The notes below the pieces were generated by a model that was not told where the DNA came from, ran no database searches, and worked only from the letters and a program-made list of their open reading frames with translations. A program made the translations under genes and the position numbers. Positions 10,234 through 24,100 of a DNA stretch of 64,000 nt are shown one piece after another (the stretch's first letter is position 1; every line of letters starts with the position of its first letter). Source of the stretch: Trileptium ribeirensis (lineage: Eukaryota > Nematoda > Enoplea > Enoplida > Thoracostomopsidae); the NCBI GenBank assembly GCA_030248225.1, contig JASANE010028973.1, positions 23,681 through 87,680 on the forward strand. The letters are read 5' to 3'.

Positions 10234-13200
10234 ACTTGTGTCTGATAACGCGGGCGTCTTCGGTCTGACCCATTTATTTCTGCTTGGTCATCATGCACAG
10301 ATTCCCAGATTCACGGAAAAGGTAGTTCGGACCCCATTATTATGTATGTCAAACCCAGTCCACCAGTTTTGAGAGGGCGTCGGTTTAACCAACCAGCATC
10401 TGCTATCCATCCGACCCCCTGAAACTGGGCATACCACCCTTAACGTAGATATTTGTTTGATTACAAGTTACACCCTCCCCCAAAAAACTGTGATAGGGCC
10501 TGTGCATGACGGCCCCCGCTCCCAGAATTGGGGGTCAGGCTGAAAACGCGTTTTTTCAGACACGGGTTTACGTTAAAATGCAGGGAAGTGTCATACTCTT
10601 CCATTATGCACTCTTGGTATCGGTTATTTGTTAGTTGCTAGTTTGTAAAGGTTGTATTAATGAAAAGTGCTGCGCGAATGCTTCATGCTGCATTTATTTT
10701 TACATTGAATAATTGATTCAACCATCTTTTTGTGTCCATCATCTGGCAAACTATTAATTGCACCCTGCGTAGAGTGTTTTTTACGATACAGTTGTTTCCC
10801 ACTGAGCGGGTGGCAGAGCAGGTGAAAACTCAGTCGGAGAAGTCGATTATACATTATTTTATCTTTTATGTCTCTGGCGAAGGGCGATTTTATGTCCCTG
10901 GGTTGTCCATTGAGTCAGAAATCCAGGGGGTATCAACGAGGAAACATCCTTTCGAGACACTGAGAGTGAAAATCTCGTTGTCAAAATATGATGGAGAGCC
11001 ATTTTGCCATAAACGTATTCTAAACTGTTTATTTTCTTATTTCTATTACAAATTCATTACAACCCGCGCCTGAGCAAGCTTGTACTTCTAAATTTTGTGT
11101 TGATTTTGAAATGGCAGATCTGATTAAATCGAAGTTTCGTCAAAATGAGATTTTTTCATTATGTCTCAAGGAGTTACCGGGGTGGTCGTCAAGGCTGGAC
11201 ACACCGGTACAACACCCCTGAATAGTGTTCTATACGTTAGGTCATGAACATTCGGTAGCTGGTGTCCACCACAAACGATCGCTACTCGAAACATGTTTTA
11301 GCACAGCTTCTTCAAAGGGTGACAGTAATTTCAGTCGCATAACGTAAAACCCAGTAGAAAGTGTTGATATAATTTGGCCGAAGTAGCTAGATGTTCAAAT
11401 TTAAAATTATCGAAATTTCGATCGATTTCGACAAAACGAAATTTCGATCTATTTCGATTTTAGCGCAACTACAAAAATTTCAAATTTATAACATTTCGAT
11501 TATTTTCGAGTAAATAAAATTTTTATTGGTTGCGATTTCGATTTCGCTCGAATTTGGTCGTTTTCGATTGCATTTATTTTTGGACGCAACTGTAGGCATT
11601 TAAAAATGTTGCTCCGGAATTCAAGTAAGCATTATTGCTCCACCGTTCTACCGTTCGGAGATTCTTAGCCTTTCTCATCTGCTAGCTGCATAGTCAAGAT
11701 AGACTTATTATTATAGCCCATGTGGCATTGTAATAGCTTACGGCTGAAAGGATGCCTCCCAGATATTTCGACTTTCACCAGCTAATGTGACTAACCAGTT
11801 CTTGTTCGCCGTAGTTCATGCCCGCAGGTACGGCTAAAAATTTGTGAATTGATTGTACTTTTTGCCTGGCAGAAGACAGAAGTTCCATATTTTGGACTAA
11901 AATTCTCATAAAATTTCCCATTTATGCAAAAGAATGTTACAGATTTTTTACTTTTTATTTTAAGTCGTTGGTCGTTAAGATAAATTAATTAGACTTTTCT
12001 GAAAGTTTGGGTACTTTGTGGTTCCTGTGTTCAACTACTGGGTTAATTTCTTAGGTATTTTTAGTTCACTCAGTCCCTAACTGGGACTCTTCAGGTTATG
12101 TCCCTCAGGTATAATTTTGGTTGTTTGGAGTAGTCAGGTGTCCAGAATCGTATTCCAGCAACAGACGGAGCTGCTGAGCTGTGTCTAGGTATTGCGTGCG
12201 TTCAAAAATTTTTTTAGATTGTTTTGCTAGAATTGCATTAATAGTAGTTACTTTGGTTAATTTGTGGGAATGTGACCAAAGCTGACTCTTTTCTCGTGAT
12301 AGTGAATAGAAGTTTCAATGCTGAGTTCTGATGTCTGCGGTTTGTAATGCATAATGCCATTGTTTGACTACTATCCCAAACATTAAATTTCTTAGACGCT
12401 TAATTTAGGATTAACGTAGTATGCGGTTTTCCCCATTAGACTGGTACTTTACTAACCAAGATTGAACGTAGTATGTCAAGCTTCTAGGCGATCGTAGCAG
12501 TCGTTATTTTGTACTTTATAATATTACACTATGTAACTCATTCGACAATGAGAGTCTCGACATTTTGATCGAAACTTAACTAACACTGAATAAATTTTTC
12601 GTGCTCTTTGACGTGAGCGTGGCGTTGAGGTCAAAGATTAGCAAAAATGGGTTACATATTTATTTTTGCCGTATACCAAATCGACGTATATATGTATCTT
12701 TGAAAAGTGTTTAAAACGTGGCAAATGATCAGCAATCAGATTTAGTATATTCTAAGGTCTCAAACCTAGCAAGTCAGAATACTAACAAGAGTTGATGATT
12801 TCTTACTCAAAAATATAACATTCTTCTGCAAAAACATATCAACCGAAGAAGTATGTCGAGACCTTTTCGCACGGTTTTACTGTATCACCTGTGAGGGGGC
12901 AGTTCTTCTGCCATGTTAGTCGAGTTGTGCTTTACGTGTATTGCTTTGTCTGGGAGGAGCTAGTTTGTCAGTCGACGGATACACGCCTTATGTACATGAA
13001 TCAGCCAGCGATCCGGGCGAAGCATCGATCAGCTCCAAGGCGTGTTCCGTGCAAGTGTTAGTTATGCCTATCGAGTACTAGTAGTCGCCGCGGCAATCGT
13101 CTGTTGCTCGCTAGGGACATATAGTATACTTGTCGCGAATACACAGTTTTGCTTTTTGATAATAGTTTTTTAATAGTTATTTGATCGACGTTTGCTCGTT

Positions 13201-14330
13201 GCTCGCTAGTAGTTTACAAATTGGTTGTAAATGGCGGCGGCGGATGTGTCCCAGTAGGTTGATATCGTTGTTTTCATTCAATAATGATCAATTCTATATT
13301 TATAGCTACTAACGTATTGTATTAATAGCCTGGCTTGCAGTTCTCCTTCCAAGATTCGAACCTATAAGTAAACTAGTAATGCTACGATGAATGCATTAAC
13401 AAAACAATTAGTATTTGCGACTTGTAAATTTCCGACCAGCTAGAAAACTTAAGTTGATTATTTCAAAGAAATCACTTGAGTTTAGGATGAAACTATTTTA
13501 GGCCGAGGTCAGGCCAGTTTTTAAAAGATAATAGAAAGCGATTACCGCTAGTGTAGTGGAATTATGTAGGTTTTTCGTTGCTGCTCGTCAGCTATGCCCG
13601 AATTGATTTGAGCTTCTCAAGTTTAAAGGTGTCTAGACTCAACTGAACTATTTACCATAATAAATGAGTTTGGGGCTAACGAATGTCGAATTAAATTTAT
13701 CGAACCGTGATCAAGTCTCAAACGAACTTCAAACAGCCTTCGCACAAATTTTATAAATCTGATCGAGCACAATGTCGACTAAAATTAGAACATATATCCA
13801 TCGGTTGCTCGCGTTTGTTCAAACGAACAGCTCTCTGTTGTTTTTAAAGTACTATATGTGCCTGATGGCCATATTTTCAAAACCTTCCCCTGAGAAGCGC
13901 GAATTGATTGGGAACAATAAATTATCGCTTTTACGTCTGTCTGTATAACTGTAGTTATGTAGTCATAAACAAGGGAAGAGTCTTTGGCTAAACACGTTTG
14001 GTTTTGATTTGTCCATGGCTTATGCACTCAGTTCTAGATGTGTAACCCATATTTGTGTTTTACGACACTATTTTCTAGTTTTGGTCATAAAAACGATGCC
14101 ACATTATTTGAATCATTTCTTGTTTTTCACTGTCATGTAGAGCCATGTATTTATTCTATGAGTGTACCTAAGTTAAGAAATGCCTAGTTGTTTAACTTTT
14201 CTATGGTGTTTAGTTTAAGCTGGCTCGTGTTTATACTACGTGGCTGGTAGGGCATAGCCGAAATTCCGGTTAAGGCAAAAATGCTGTTCCTGTTGCTGTT
14301 CCGGCAATATGCAAACACCATATCCTTTTG
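10234..14330. other. non-coding stretch
   Basis: No gene recognised. 11390-11560 is a degenerate ATTTCGAT-type simple repeat. The remainder shows only short frames. Confidence 0.5.
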
Positions 14331-14333
14331 CAT

Positions 14334-14715
14334 GGGCTCTCCAGATTATAGGGGCCCTGGCATTTTTCGGTGTCTCATGGTTCAAAACAAGCGCCCCCCG
14401 ATTCATGGCAAAATTTTGGGCTCCCCCGGTTCAGTGCCTCGTGGCATTTTTTGTTTCGAATAGGTACAAAGTACATAACATTTCATCAAAATTTTTACCA
14501 AAATTTTATAATACTAACTCAACTTAAATTTTTACTATAATTTTGTGAAAATTTGCCTTAAAATAGCTTTTTCTCTCCATCTAAAGTGTTTTGGCAATGA
14601 TTGTGACACGATTTTTTAGCCGTTTTTCTTTTGGAAAAATAGGGCGCTCCCCGGTTCGGAACTAGGAACCCCCGGTTCATGCTCCCTGGCCAAATTTTCA
14701 GTGAATGGAGAGCCC
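14334..14715. mobile_element. short element with 10-bp terminal inverted repeats
   Basis: GGGCTCTCCA at 14334-14343 is matched by TGGAGAGCCC at 14706-14715. The interior repeats CCCCCGGTTC and CATGGCAAAATTTTG-like blocks in two orientations. The flanks resemble the family copy at 24800-25160, where this block is absent, which supports an insertion. No clear target duplication is visible. Confidence 0.45.
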
Positions 14716-15448
14716 AGTACCCTTTCCGGAAATCTGGTTTTGAAATTTGTTCAAAAGTTTCCGAATTTTTCCTCCAGTCGTGGTCTGAACATAAGTCTTT
14801 ATATATACTGTGATGAGTTTCCAGTCACATCGGACAAAAACTTTTACCATTCAAATAAAACTGTTAAACTTAAGTGCGACAAATACTTTCAGTGGTATTT
14901 TTTCGTCATAACCCTGTAGGAATTGTTAATCTTCAGCATAATTTACGCAACAATGCCAGGCGTGTGCTTTCCCTGTTTTCTTAGCACGGTATAAGTGGGG
15001 GAGACCGTAACTAGGTGGCAATTCTATGGCTTTTCCAAAAATTAAATTTTTTTAGCAAAATTTGTCGAAAGTCGACAAAATTATAGCAAAAATTGGAGAT
15101 AATTGGCAAAATTTGAACAAAAATTCGGAAAATTTGGAACAAAATTTGTCAAAAAGAAAAATATTTGATCGGGGGAGTTGTCTTTTAGGGGTCACGTAGA
15201 GCTAATGAGGCATCAGCTCCGCCCCTTCCCTCTTTAAAATGCCTCTAGCTACCAAAAACAGTTATTGATTTATCCATTTAATGAAATGCAGTGCATGTCC
15301 AGATTCGCTTTGTTTCACGCATAGCGTTCTGTTAAGAAATTTAGAGCATGCCTTGAGTAATATATTTTCTTTTAGCTCCGGAAAAACGATTTATTTCAAG
15401 TTTCCTACGGAAAACATAATATAACAACCGTATGTCAAGTAACCGAGG

Positions 15449-17049
15449 GGTCATTTCACGAAACCATGTACTTTTGAAACACCACTTTTTGAAGCCAAAA
15501 TGAAACGTTTTCGAATGTACAGTGTCTAGACCCCTTCCGATGTAAAAAACCCTGAATTTTTCGAATATCGAGGTCTCTATGCAAAACGAGCTACCTGAAA
15601 CCTGCTACAGGGGTTGGAAAGGGCCCCCCTGGGGGTCAAATTTTAATCCGAAATAAGTCATTATTCTGTAGTGTTGACGGAGTGACACGCGAACCATGGT
15701 CTGTTTTTATGCAAGTCCATCCAAAATGGTCCTAGTCAAGCCATTTGGAGCACTTGCGACCTAAAATTGATGCTGCTAGGGCATTATTGGGGTTAAAATC
15801 GACCAATTTAGAACAAGCCTGTCGCAGAAGTTTTTCTAGCGCAACGGAGACAGCACCTACAGATACCATTTTATGCTCACAAACCTACCATGAGCGGGGG
15901 ACGTCTGAGAAAAAATTTCAGGCAGATCCTTAGGCCTTGTAAAAAATGGCACCCCGATATGTTGAGTCGGGGGGGGCTACACCTCAGGTCGTGGGGGGCT
16001 ACACCTCAGGTCGGGGGGGGGCTACACCTCAGGTCGGGGGGGGCTACAGCTTCCTACAACATGCAACGCGCCAAACTTTAGCTACTTCTATACATTCTAG
16101 ATGTAAGCTGGTGTAAAACAAATACAATAGATCTATGACCAGTTTACATTTAAGTAATGATACCAAGGACAATGCGTGTAATAGATGTGCGGGCAGGCAG
16201 AAGGGTTTCCGAGCTGCCCAGTTAACAGCACGGCCCCATATCATAGTGCAATGATGATGAACTTATATACTAATATGATTCTTGCGACCTTCGATTACTT
16301 TTATTATACATGCGGTCGGGGGGGGGGGCTACATTTTCATTAAAAATTTTTAATAGATGGGTCGATTCTAGTGGGGCTTTACTATGTTTATATCCGGCCT
16401 ATTGTAAGACTGTATGCTAAATTTGGCTTTTTTAAATTTAAGTTTGGTCAGATCGGGGGGGGCTACATTTTGCATACCCCATTTTTGGCATTTTATGACC
16501 TTCGACCTCATAATGAAATAACACATGGACAGACGCTGATATTCTTTTTTTTTCAATAACACCTGTACTGATTGCGATTACCGTTATATAGCATTTTTGG
16601 CGCTAGTGCACTTTTACGTTATTTACAAGCGTCTGAAAGCTGCCAGATTTGACCTTGGTCGGGGGGCTACATGTCACGAAAAAAATTTTCGGAAGCTTGA
16701 CGTCAGCTTCAGTGTCGATGCTTACTCCCAAGTTTTTCCGGAAAAATTAGCAAATACCAATGGATCACAGTGAAATGAAAAACACATATATGTATCACGT
16801 GCTAGCGATACGGCGAACGTTTATATTAGGACATGTGTTTTTGGCTTCATTTGACCAACTCGGGTTGAGGGCCTCTGGCTCCTGCTATGTTTAGGGTACA
16901 GAGGTCCACCATACCTTGTTATGATCGTCGGATATGGTATTACTACATCTCACAGCGACATTAAATTTCCTTACAAAAGACTGGTGGTATGGGCCAAAAA
17001 GTGCCGATGTAGCCCCCCCACTAAAATGACATGGTTTCGTGAAATGACC
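15449..17049. mobile_element. 1.6-kb non-autonomous DNA transposon with GC-run motif
   Basis: A 21-bp perfect terminal inverted repeat beginning GGTCATTTCACGAAACC stands at 15449-15469 and 17029-17049. The element is flanked on both sides by CCGAGG (15443-15448 and 17050-17055), a 6-bp target duplication. A paralogous unoccupied site at 25490-25575 matches both flanks continuously. No transposase frame was seen. The interior has a repeated motif GGTCGGGGGG-CTACA (15965-16050 in tandem, then about 16313, 16453 and 16657, and inverted near 17008). Confidence 0.85.
15962..16052 (+). repeat. G-run tandem repeat
   Basis: Four units of about 24 bp read GGGGGG(G)CTACACCTCAGGTC with G runs of 6-9. 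Runs this long and regularly spaced could fold as G-quadruplexes. They lie inside the transposon at 15449-17049. Confidence 0.85.
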
Positions 17050-17394
17050 CCGAGGCAATCGTCAACAGAACGAAATTGTTTAGGCTAAGCTCGGTTGGAC
17101 GGGTGTATATTTGGTGTGACCTAGTTCACGTAGGGTTGCGTAATGGAAGGCATTTTAGATGCGTAAAAGCCGACAAACGTGATAAATAAATGAAACATTT
17201 TTTAAATTTCTCAGCTTCCTCAATGTCTCAGCGAAGGCACTAATATCATCGCAATACAATAAGTTTAAGCTATTTAGTCTTTGATACCTTTATCTTTTCC
17301 TTCCATTTGTGTTAATCAGAACGTAGTGGAGATTGTGTGTTGCAGGGGTGAAATCTTTTAAATTCCGTCTGTTTGTGTGTTTGATCGGCCATAA

Positions 17395-17545
17395 CTCGAG
17401 AACGCCTTAACCGATTTTCATGATCTTGGGCGCATTCGAACCGGCATAGTCGATTTACGGTGAACATCCCGAGCGTTTTTGATTTGGGGTCTTGTTTCGG
17501 GGTCATGGGTCAAAATGTGGGTTTTTGGCCCCATTTTACCCCATT
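17395..17545. repeat. interspersed repeat copy
   Basis: This is related to 7490-7690. It has AACGCCTTAACCGATTTTCATG, then CATTCGAACCGGCATAGTCG and a run of GGGGTCA/CCCCATTTT blocks. Confidence 0.45.
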
Positions 17546-17571
17546 TTAGTACCCTTCACCGAAGCAAGCTT

Positions 17572-18166
17572 ATTTTTATCTTAACTATCGAATTCTTTTC
17601 TCGGGATGGTTTTATTTAATAGTAAAATGGTAAATGCCGATGTCTCTTTTTGTTTTTCGATTAAGGCTCCGGTTCTGGATATATGGGATTTGATGTACGG
17701 GGGTATGGCGTCCCAATGGTTCCTCGACCCAAAATTTGAAAATTTGTTCTGACGTCCTGGGCGGCTGATAAGATTTACCTGGGTGTTTTCGGGCATGAGA
17801 AACTCATTGCCGCTACTGGTTTGGCTCTGCGACCTATGGTTCCATGAGTACGATGGTATGACGCCCATGGTTCGGGGTCAGAGGTCAAAATAGGGGTTTT
17901 TAGTACCCTTCACGGAAGCAAGGTTATTTTTATCTTAACATTCGAATTTCTTTCTCTGGTTGGTTTTATTTCATAAAATGATAAATGCCGATGCCTCTTT
18001 TTTGTTTTTCGATTAAGGCTCCGGTTCTGGAGTTATGGGGTTTGAGGTACCCTCGTGGTTCCTCGACCCAAAATTTGAAAATTAGTGCTGACGTCTTGGG
18101 CGGCTGATAAGTTGCACCTGGGGGCTTTAGGGCATGGGAAACTCATTGCCGGTGTTAGTTTTGTTG
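17572..18166 (+). repeat. two direct copies of a ~250-bp repeat
   Basis: Copy 1 (about 17572-17826) and copy 2 (about 17928-18166) both contain TTTTTATCTTAAC, AAATGCCGATG, CGATTAAGGCTCCGGTTCTGG, GGTTCCTCGACCCAAAATT and GGGCGGCTGATAAG, and end at AACTCATTGCCG. The two are separated by a unique segment of about 100 bp. Confidence 0.85.
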
Positions 18167-18169
18167 TAA

Positions 18170-21100
18170 CTTGTGCTGGTATTGTGTGATGTCCATATAC
18201 AGCATATCGGCGAATGCTATCGAGAGCAGATTTGATGTGCACGCAAAAGGCGTAGGCGTAAGTGTACCTATGCTTCACTACGTTCTGCAATCTCGATAGA
18301 GTTACCAGTATAGATTTATGACTTGCTTCTGGTTCTGCTTTAAAGTCCCGGTTCCGGTAAATTTAGGTGCCTGTCATACCCTGGTATCTAGATTCATACC
18401 CGCTCAAAATGATTCGGTGAATAAGATCTGGCTAGTCTGTGCCATGATGGCTGATTCTTTCCCGGGAAGTTTACAACACTACCTCTGTATATCTATTCGA
18501 CGGGCTTGGTTTTAGATGACAAAATTTTTTTCGTTCACCTGATATTGGAGGATAAATAGTGGAGATTTGGAGCTGCTTTCAGACGAAAACTGTATACAAT
18601 TCCGCGGTGTCGGCTTAACTGTAATTATCCGGTTTGACCTGAACATAAACTTTTCCCTGTGCGTGGTTAATTTTTACCGCCGTGCATGCTGCAATGTTAG
18701 TTTTGTTCATAGGTTTTGTATAAGGCTGGGGAGAATGTGCCGTTTTGCTTAGCATTGTTTGATATTGCACATAATGTTCGCTACTACGAACAGAGTCATT
18801 GATTAAATGATTGACTAATAACGGGCAAACGCCATTATTCTTTAAATACTAGCGTTAAATTATTGACGGAACCACAGCTACAGTTTCTACTAGCAGTGTT
18901 GCCAATATTTAATTAGTCGAATCGCCACGGATCAGAAACGTGATACGACAAGTGTTGGTAGGGTAAACACGGGTACGTTGGTTGGTTGATTATTTAAAGT
19001 TTGAGAAATTTCATTATAAATTTAAACAATACACCAATCACATTGCTAACAAACAATTCATTTTTGAAGGTAAAGCGCGATACGGTGAGGAACACATTTG
19101 GGCAAAAACAAACATATGGCAATTAACTGATCGTGGCGGTGTTATGACTGAATTTAGTTTATTTAGACATTTCGACGACCGATATCCATGACTTTTTGCT
19201 GAAGTACCACATTGCACGATTGTGTTTCACCACACTATATCGTTTTGAAACAATTATTACTATTTTTGTAGCAATCGTTTTCTTACCGTTTTAGCGTAAA
19301 TAGCACCACTGCAGTTGTTCGAGACTTGTGATCGCCTGTTTATTCGGTCGGTCGTTCGTTTGAATCGCCGTCCGTCTTCGATCTGCTCCAATCGCTGTGT
19401 TCAATGACGGCTAATGATCGAATATTATAATTATTGACTAAAACGTTTGAACCACCTAACCACACATTGTTCCTGTTCACCGTCACAAGTCCTTTTATCC
19501 TGCTGCTTCCCGAGAGAACACTTTTTGTTCATTTTGTTGTTCTAACTCGTATTATTTATGTTTTATAAAATGTATTTTGTGTGCAAAAATGTTATAATTA
19601 TTGTGATCAAGATATTGCGATCATAATCATAGGTATGATAGTAATAGCTACAATCCCTGTCAGAAATGCAGTTCGCGACTTTGTCGATGGTCGTTCGAGC
19701 ATTGTTCGACATCTAATCGAACATGAATGTTTGTTCGCTCGAGCAGTATTTGTTTGCAACACGACTGTCATTTTGGGAGGGTCTGTAGATTAGGCGTTAG
19801 TTGTAGGAATTTAGGCACGGAGGTGGGGGTCAAGTTTTATAAGTCTTGACTCTGTCTTCGCAGGGACGAGTTGGGTCCGAAGAATACCATGACATACTTT
19901 AGCTTATTGCCGGCAGATGTGGATCCCGGCTATTTCTTGTGAATTCAGTGGACACATTGCAATTGTATTTTCGTTGTAGGACTTGACGATGGATTGACTG
20001 CAACTATGGTTTTGTTTATGGAAAACTTTGGTGCCTAACACAACGCCTACAATTGGCTATAATTTATATCTATGTAGGTTACAAATAATAGTACTATTGA
20101 TATTTGTATGAAGTGGCGACATTACCATTTTGTGCTCGTCTAATTTTTATCGCTTTATAGTAGTGTCGTGATTTTGGTCAAACCATTTTGTAATCGGATG
20201 TCGGCCTATTCGATGAAAAGGATACGGACGATATAAACATATTATGAAAAACGTGACATGAGCGCGACGAAATATTCTTAAATTGAGCCGAATATTATTG
20301 AACTGTGTCCTAAAATTGATATTTGCCGGCATAACAACACAATGATACATAATGTGGTTGAGCTGTTGTATAAAACAGGTTTCAACTTTTCGAAACAAAT
20401 TAAACGTAAATCGTAAAAAGCCTAGTTTCAATACTTATGTTCTACGTACTATCCGACATGGTTATATTTTTTATTTTGAGCTTATTTTTATAATGATTAA
20501 GCTGTACTGATTGGATATAGTGGACTGTTGTAGCACACACTATAAAATAGTTATCAACTGCAAACATGCTTTGCATAAGTTGGTGCATCCATTTTCGGAC
20601 CGAACACTAATGAGACACATCTGATGTTTGAAGCAACGATGTGACCGGCCACGACTCTGATGACGGTCATTTTTATGGTGTCTGCACTTAAAAATACTGG
20701 CGCTCGAAACATTCGATGTCTAAGTTAAAATGAGGACGCGTCAAAATTTTTATTCGTCCGTTAGAAATCGGGTACCGGCCCGGCTAGCTTGCTGTACCGT
20801 GGGCCGGCCGGCCGAAATTCTTCCTAAACCCACCCTAAGAACTTATAGCTTGACTCATTGTTTTCACGCATTGGAGAGCTTGTATTTTTTATGCACGTAG
20901 TATACCTCCTATCGTGTGCAATAATTTTCATTTTAAAATTTAATAAAAACATAGTAAAAAATATATGTATACGAGATAAAATACATATGCTCATCCTAAA
21001 TTTTTGCATTGAGTTTTGTGAAATTGACACAAAATTTCAGAGGTGCAATGCAGCGATTTTTGACATCTGTAGCTTGCTGTATGTTATATATACGTTTTTC

Positions 21101-24100
21101 ATTGCTGTTGTTGCCTGCCCTTAAAAATATATAAATGTAATATTGTAGTTGTAGCAGTGATATAGTTGAAGATTGCCGAATGGAGTGAGGGACCAGCGAA
21201 TAATGCAAACCATGTGGGTGCGATCGAATTGAATTGAGTTTCAGGTTTTTTGTGTGTATAACCACAGCGTTGTGTAGCATTAAGTTGACGAATCAATTTT
21301 ATATGGAACTTTTAACTATTTTTAGCCAAAATGGGATAATATAAATTTTGATAATTTTGAACCGCTAAAGTCTCTACTTTGTGTCGTGTGTGCTGGGAAA
21401 ACCCAGGCGGACATCAAAATACACGAGGGTCCTATTTTCACGAGTCAGATCCAGGCTGTTAGAGACCTCATTCAATAAACGAAATTTATTTGAGTGTTAA
21501 ACGTGTTTGATTAACGTATAGTATAGAATAATTTTGATAGGTTTTATAAAGTTTACCACCGAAACAGGACTACTAATGTTTAGAGACTATAGTTTGCGTT
21601 AAAATTGCCGCAAGCAAAATGCTAACCGATCATCGGTGTTGTAGTGTTGTTCGTTAGTTTATATTGCGGCTGAATAATAATTGCTTATATATTATTTTTC
21701 TATCTAGCCATAGTAGTTTCTACTAACTCCGATCGGACTACCATGCTAATTGTATGAATAAATAGTCTAGCTCTTGTAAGTTTGGTTTGTCATGCATACA
21801 AAGATTTGTACAATAATGTGACTAGTTCGAGCACGAATTGGAACCAGCAAATCTACACGACCGTGCGTACAAATCTGTGAATGTACGGCGAACCTGCACA
21901 ATTGGGATCAGTTGAAGAATCCCCCCCCCGATAACTAAGGGGGAATTCTTCCACAGGGTACTACGGAAAAAATTCTTACACGTTGTACTACATATCAATA
22001 TCAACCGTGTTGGCCCAAGTAACCCTGAGGGGCGGAAAGAAAATACAGGCCATGTCGTTCTCGATATACTAAGCCTAAGCCTTAAAGTCCGGGTAGTGAG
22101 TTGAAACTTTATGAATGTTGCAACGCCTCAAGTTACGATATTTTTCATCGTTTACACCTCCAACAAATATGTCATAAATAGTATAGTGGTTCAGTTCACT
22201 AATTCATGTGTGGCAGGATGGTGGCGCTGGCCATGGGCGCAGAATAGGGGAGACTTGTCCCCTTTATTACTTTTTGAACTGGGGGACATCCCCTACTGTT
22301 GAAAATACGACATTTAATAAGGCAAGGATTAAAACGATGTTGCTTATCCACACACTCGCACATGTATCTTAGAATTTTCAAGAGCTCTATTTATACAATA
22401 AAAACCCATTTGGTATAAATATATGCCAGTATCTACACCCATCAATTTATTTTTTGGCATTTTATGTTTTAACTTTTTTACATTATGCGCAGTTTGTCTA
22501 GAGCTGTCCTACGAAGCTGTCCCCAAACACCACTTTTCAATTAATATCTGCGCCGTTGCGCTTACTTTCTGTCGTAAAATAATATATTGTTAGAACCTAA
22601 ATGCTTAGTACTCAAAATCTATTATGTAGCTAAAATTCGATCCCATTGTTGTTTTCTCTGACTGAAATAGATTAATTTTAGTTTGCTTTGGCATGTATGC
22701 CTTGCAGTAATGTTTGTTAATCCTTTTAAATATTCCATTAGGTCGTTTTGCTGTAAGATTTCTCGAAATTAGAAATTTCACACGTTTTAGTAATATATGT
22801 AATTTTGAACAATATGTTAAATAATATGAAATAAGTAGTTAAAAAATCTTTAAATACGTTTAAATTTCCACGGATATTGATAGTTAGAAATATGCATTGA
22901 AGTGTTATCTTAATATGAATGAACAACATGTTTGATGGCCGTCTGATTTGAAATTACAATTATTTTATGCAAAGCCTAGTTTGTTTTGTTTTCACTATGA
23001 TGAGTATACACACGCTGCTAAAATGAGACAGTGCACGCCGCAATTTAATTAATATTTTCGCATACTTTATCATCGGGTTTACTTGAGGGTTCTGAGAAAG
23101 TAAAATTGCAATTTTGATATCAACAAAAGTAATTGATTTGTTGGTCAAGTTATGGATCGGTAAATACTGTCCCACAGAGACGGACATGTGAAAGTGAAAT
23201 ATTTAGTCTCGGATGGTACTCAATCAGTCGCGAATTTTTTTGGTCCGGCCAGGCCCACCCGATCCGCCGCGATATTAGACGCATGTAAACGAAAAGTATT
23301 TTAAGTCCTATATGTATTTGTAAAAGTGTCATGAGAAAAATATATGCATCTAAACTCTGAATTATTTAAAACTTCTGCAACATATTTGCTATACTGTTCG
23401 GATAACTCAAACAAATGTAACTTCCGCATATTAACGCCAAATCAAATGTAACCGCATCTAGACCACATATTAATACGTTATTTTTTTCACAGGCGCTGTG
23501 GACTTGGACCTCTGGTATAACTACTGTACAAGTTCTATAGCTTATTTAGGAGGTTTCAAAATGCTCACGCCTTTTACGCCTACGTAATTGTAACAATTAT
23601 ATTATTATTCTTGGTTTCATTTCATGGGAACTTATTAATGTTTCACTAGGAAAATTTAAAAAAGGCGTTTGTATTCGTCAAGCTTTGTTTTTAAATTTGG
23701 AAATCGCGCCGTCATTCAATGTAACACTGCTTACCTATTTCTTTGAACACAATACTTTTTGTTTTAAAATTTCCCGTCAGCTCATTATTTTGCAAACATC
23801 TAATGTAACTAGTGTTTCACCGCCATTTACACTGGATAACTTGGCAGTGCAACGCTGAAGCATTTGATATTTGGGAGCAACTGATGTTCGGAATTGGATC
23901 GCCGATGTTTAATTGTTAATCGTTGTCGACGTGTCCTCTAGCAAGAAAATGAACAACCTTGTTGGAACGTCATTGTGCAATTGGGCACTTTCCAAGTCCA
24001 GATTAGCTCAGTTGGGTCTTCTTGGGCCTGTGTCCACATTGCGTTCAAACCGATTTGTGGTCACACTGCATTTGATCCAGTACGACCAAATTGTGTGTGT

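Noticed and set aside
18982..19191. 69-codon frame with gene-like composition
   Set aside because: No recognised motif, no splice context that joins it to anything. Kept only as a remark.
20757..20825. GCCGGCC-rich block as a CpG promoter
   Set aside because: Short, repeated in similar form at 31.2 and 59.7 kb, and not next to any coding exon.
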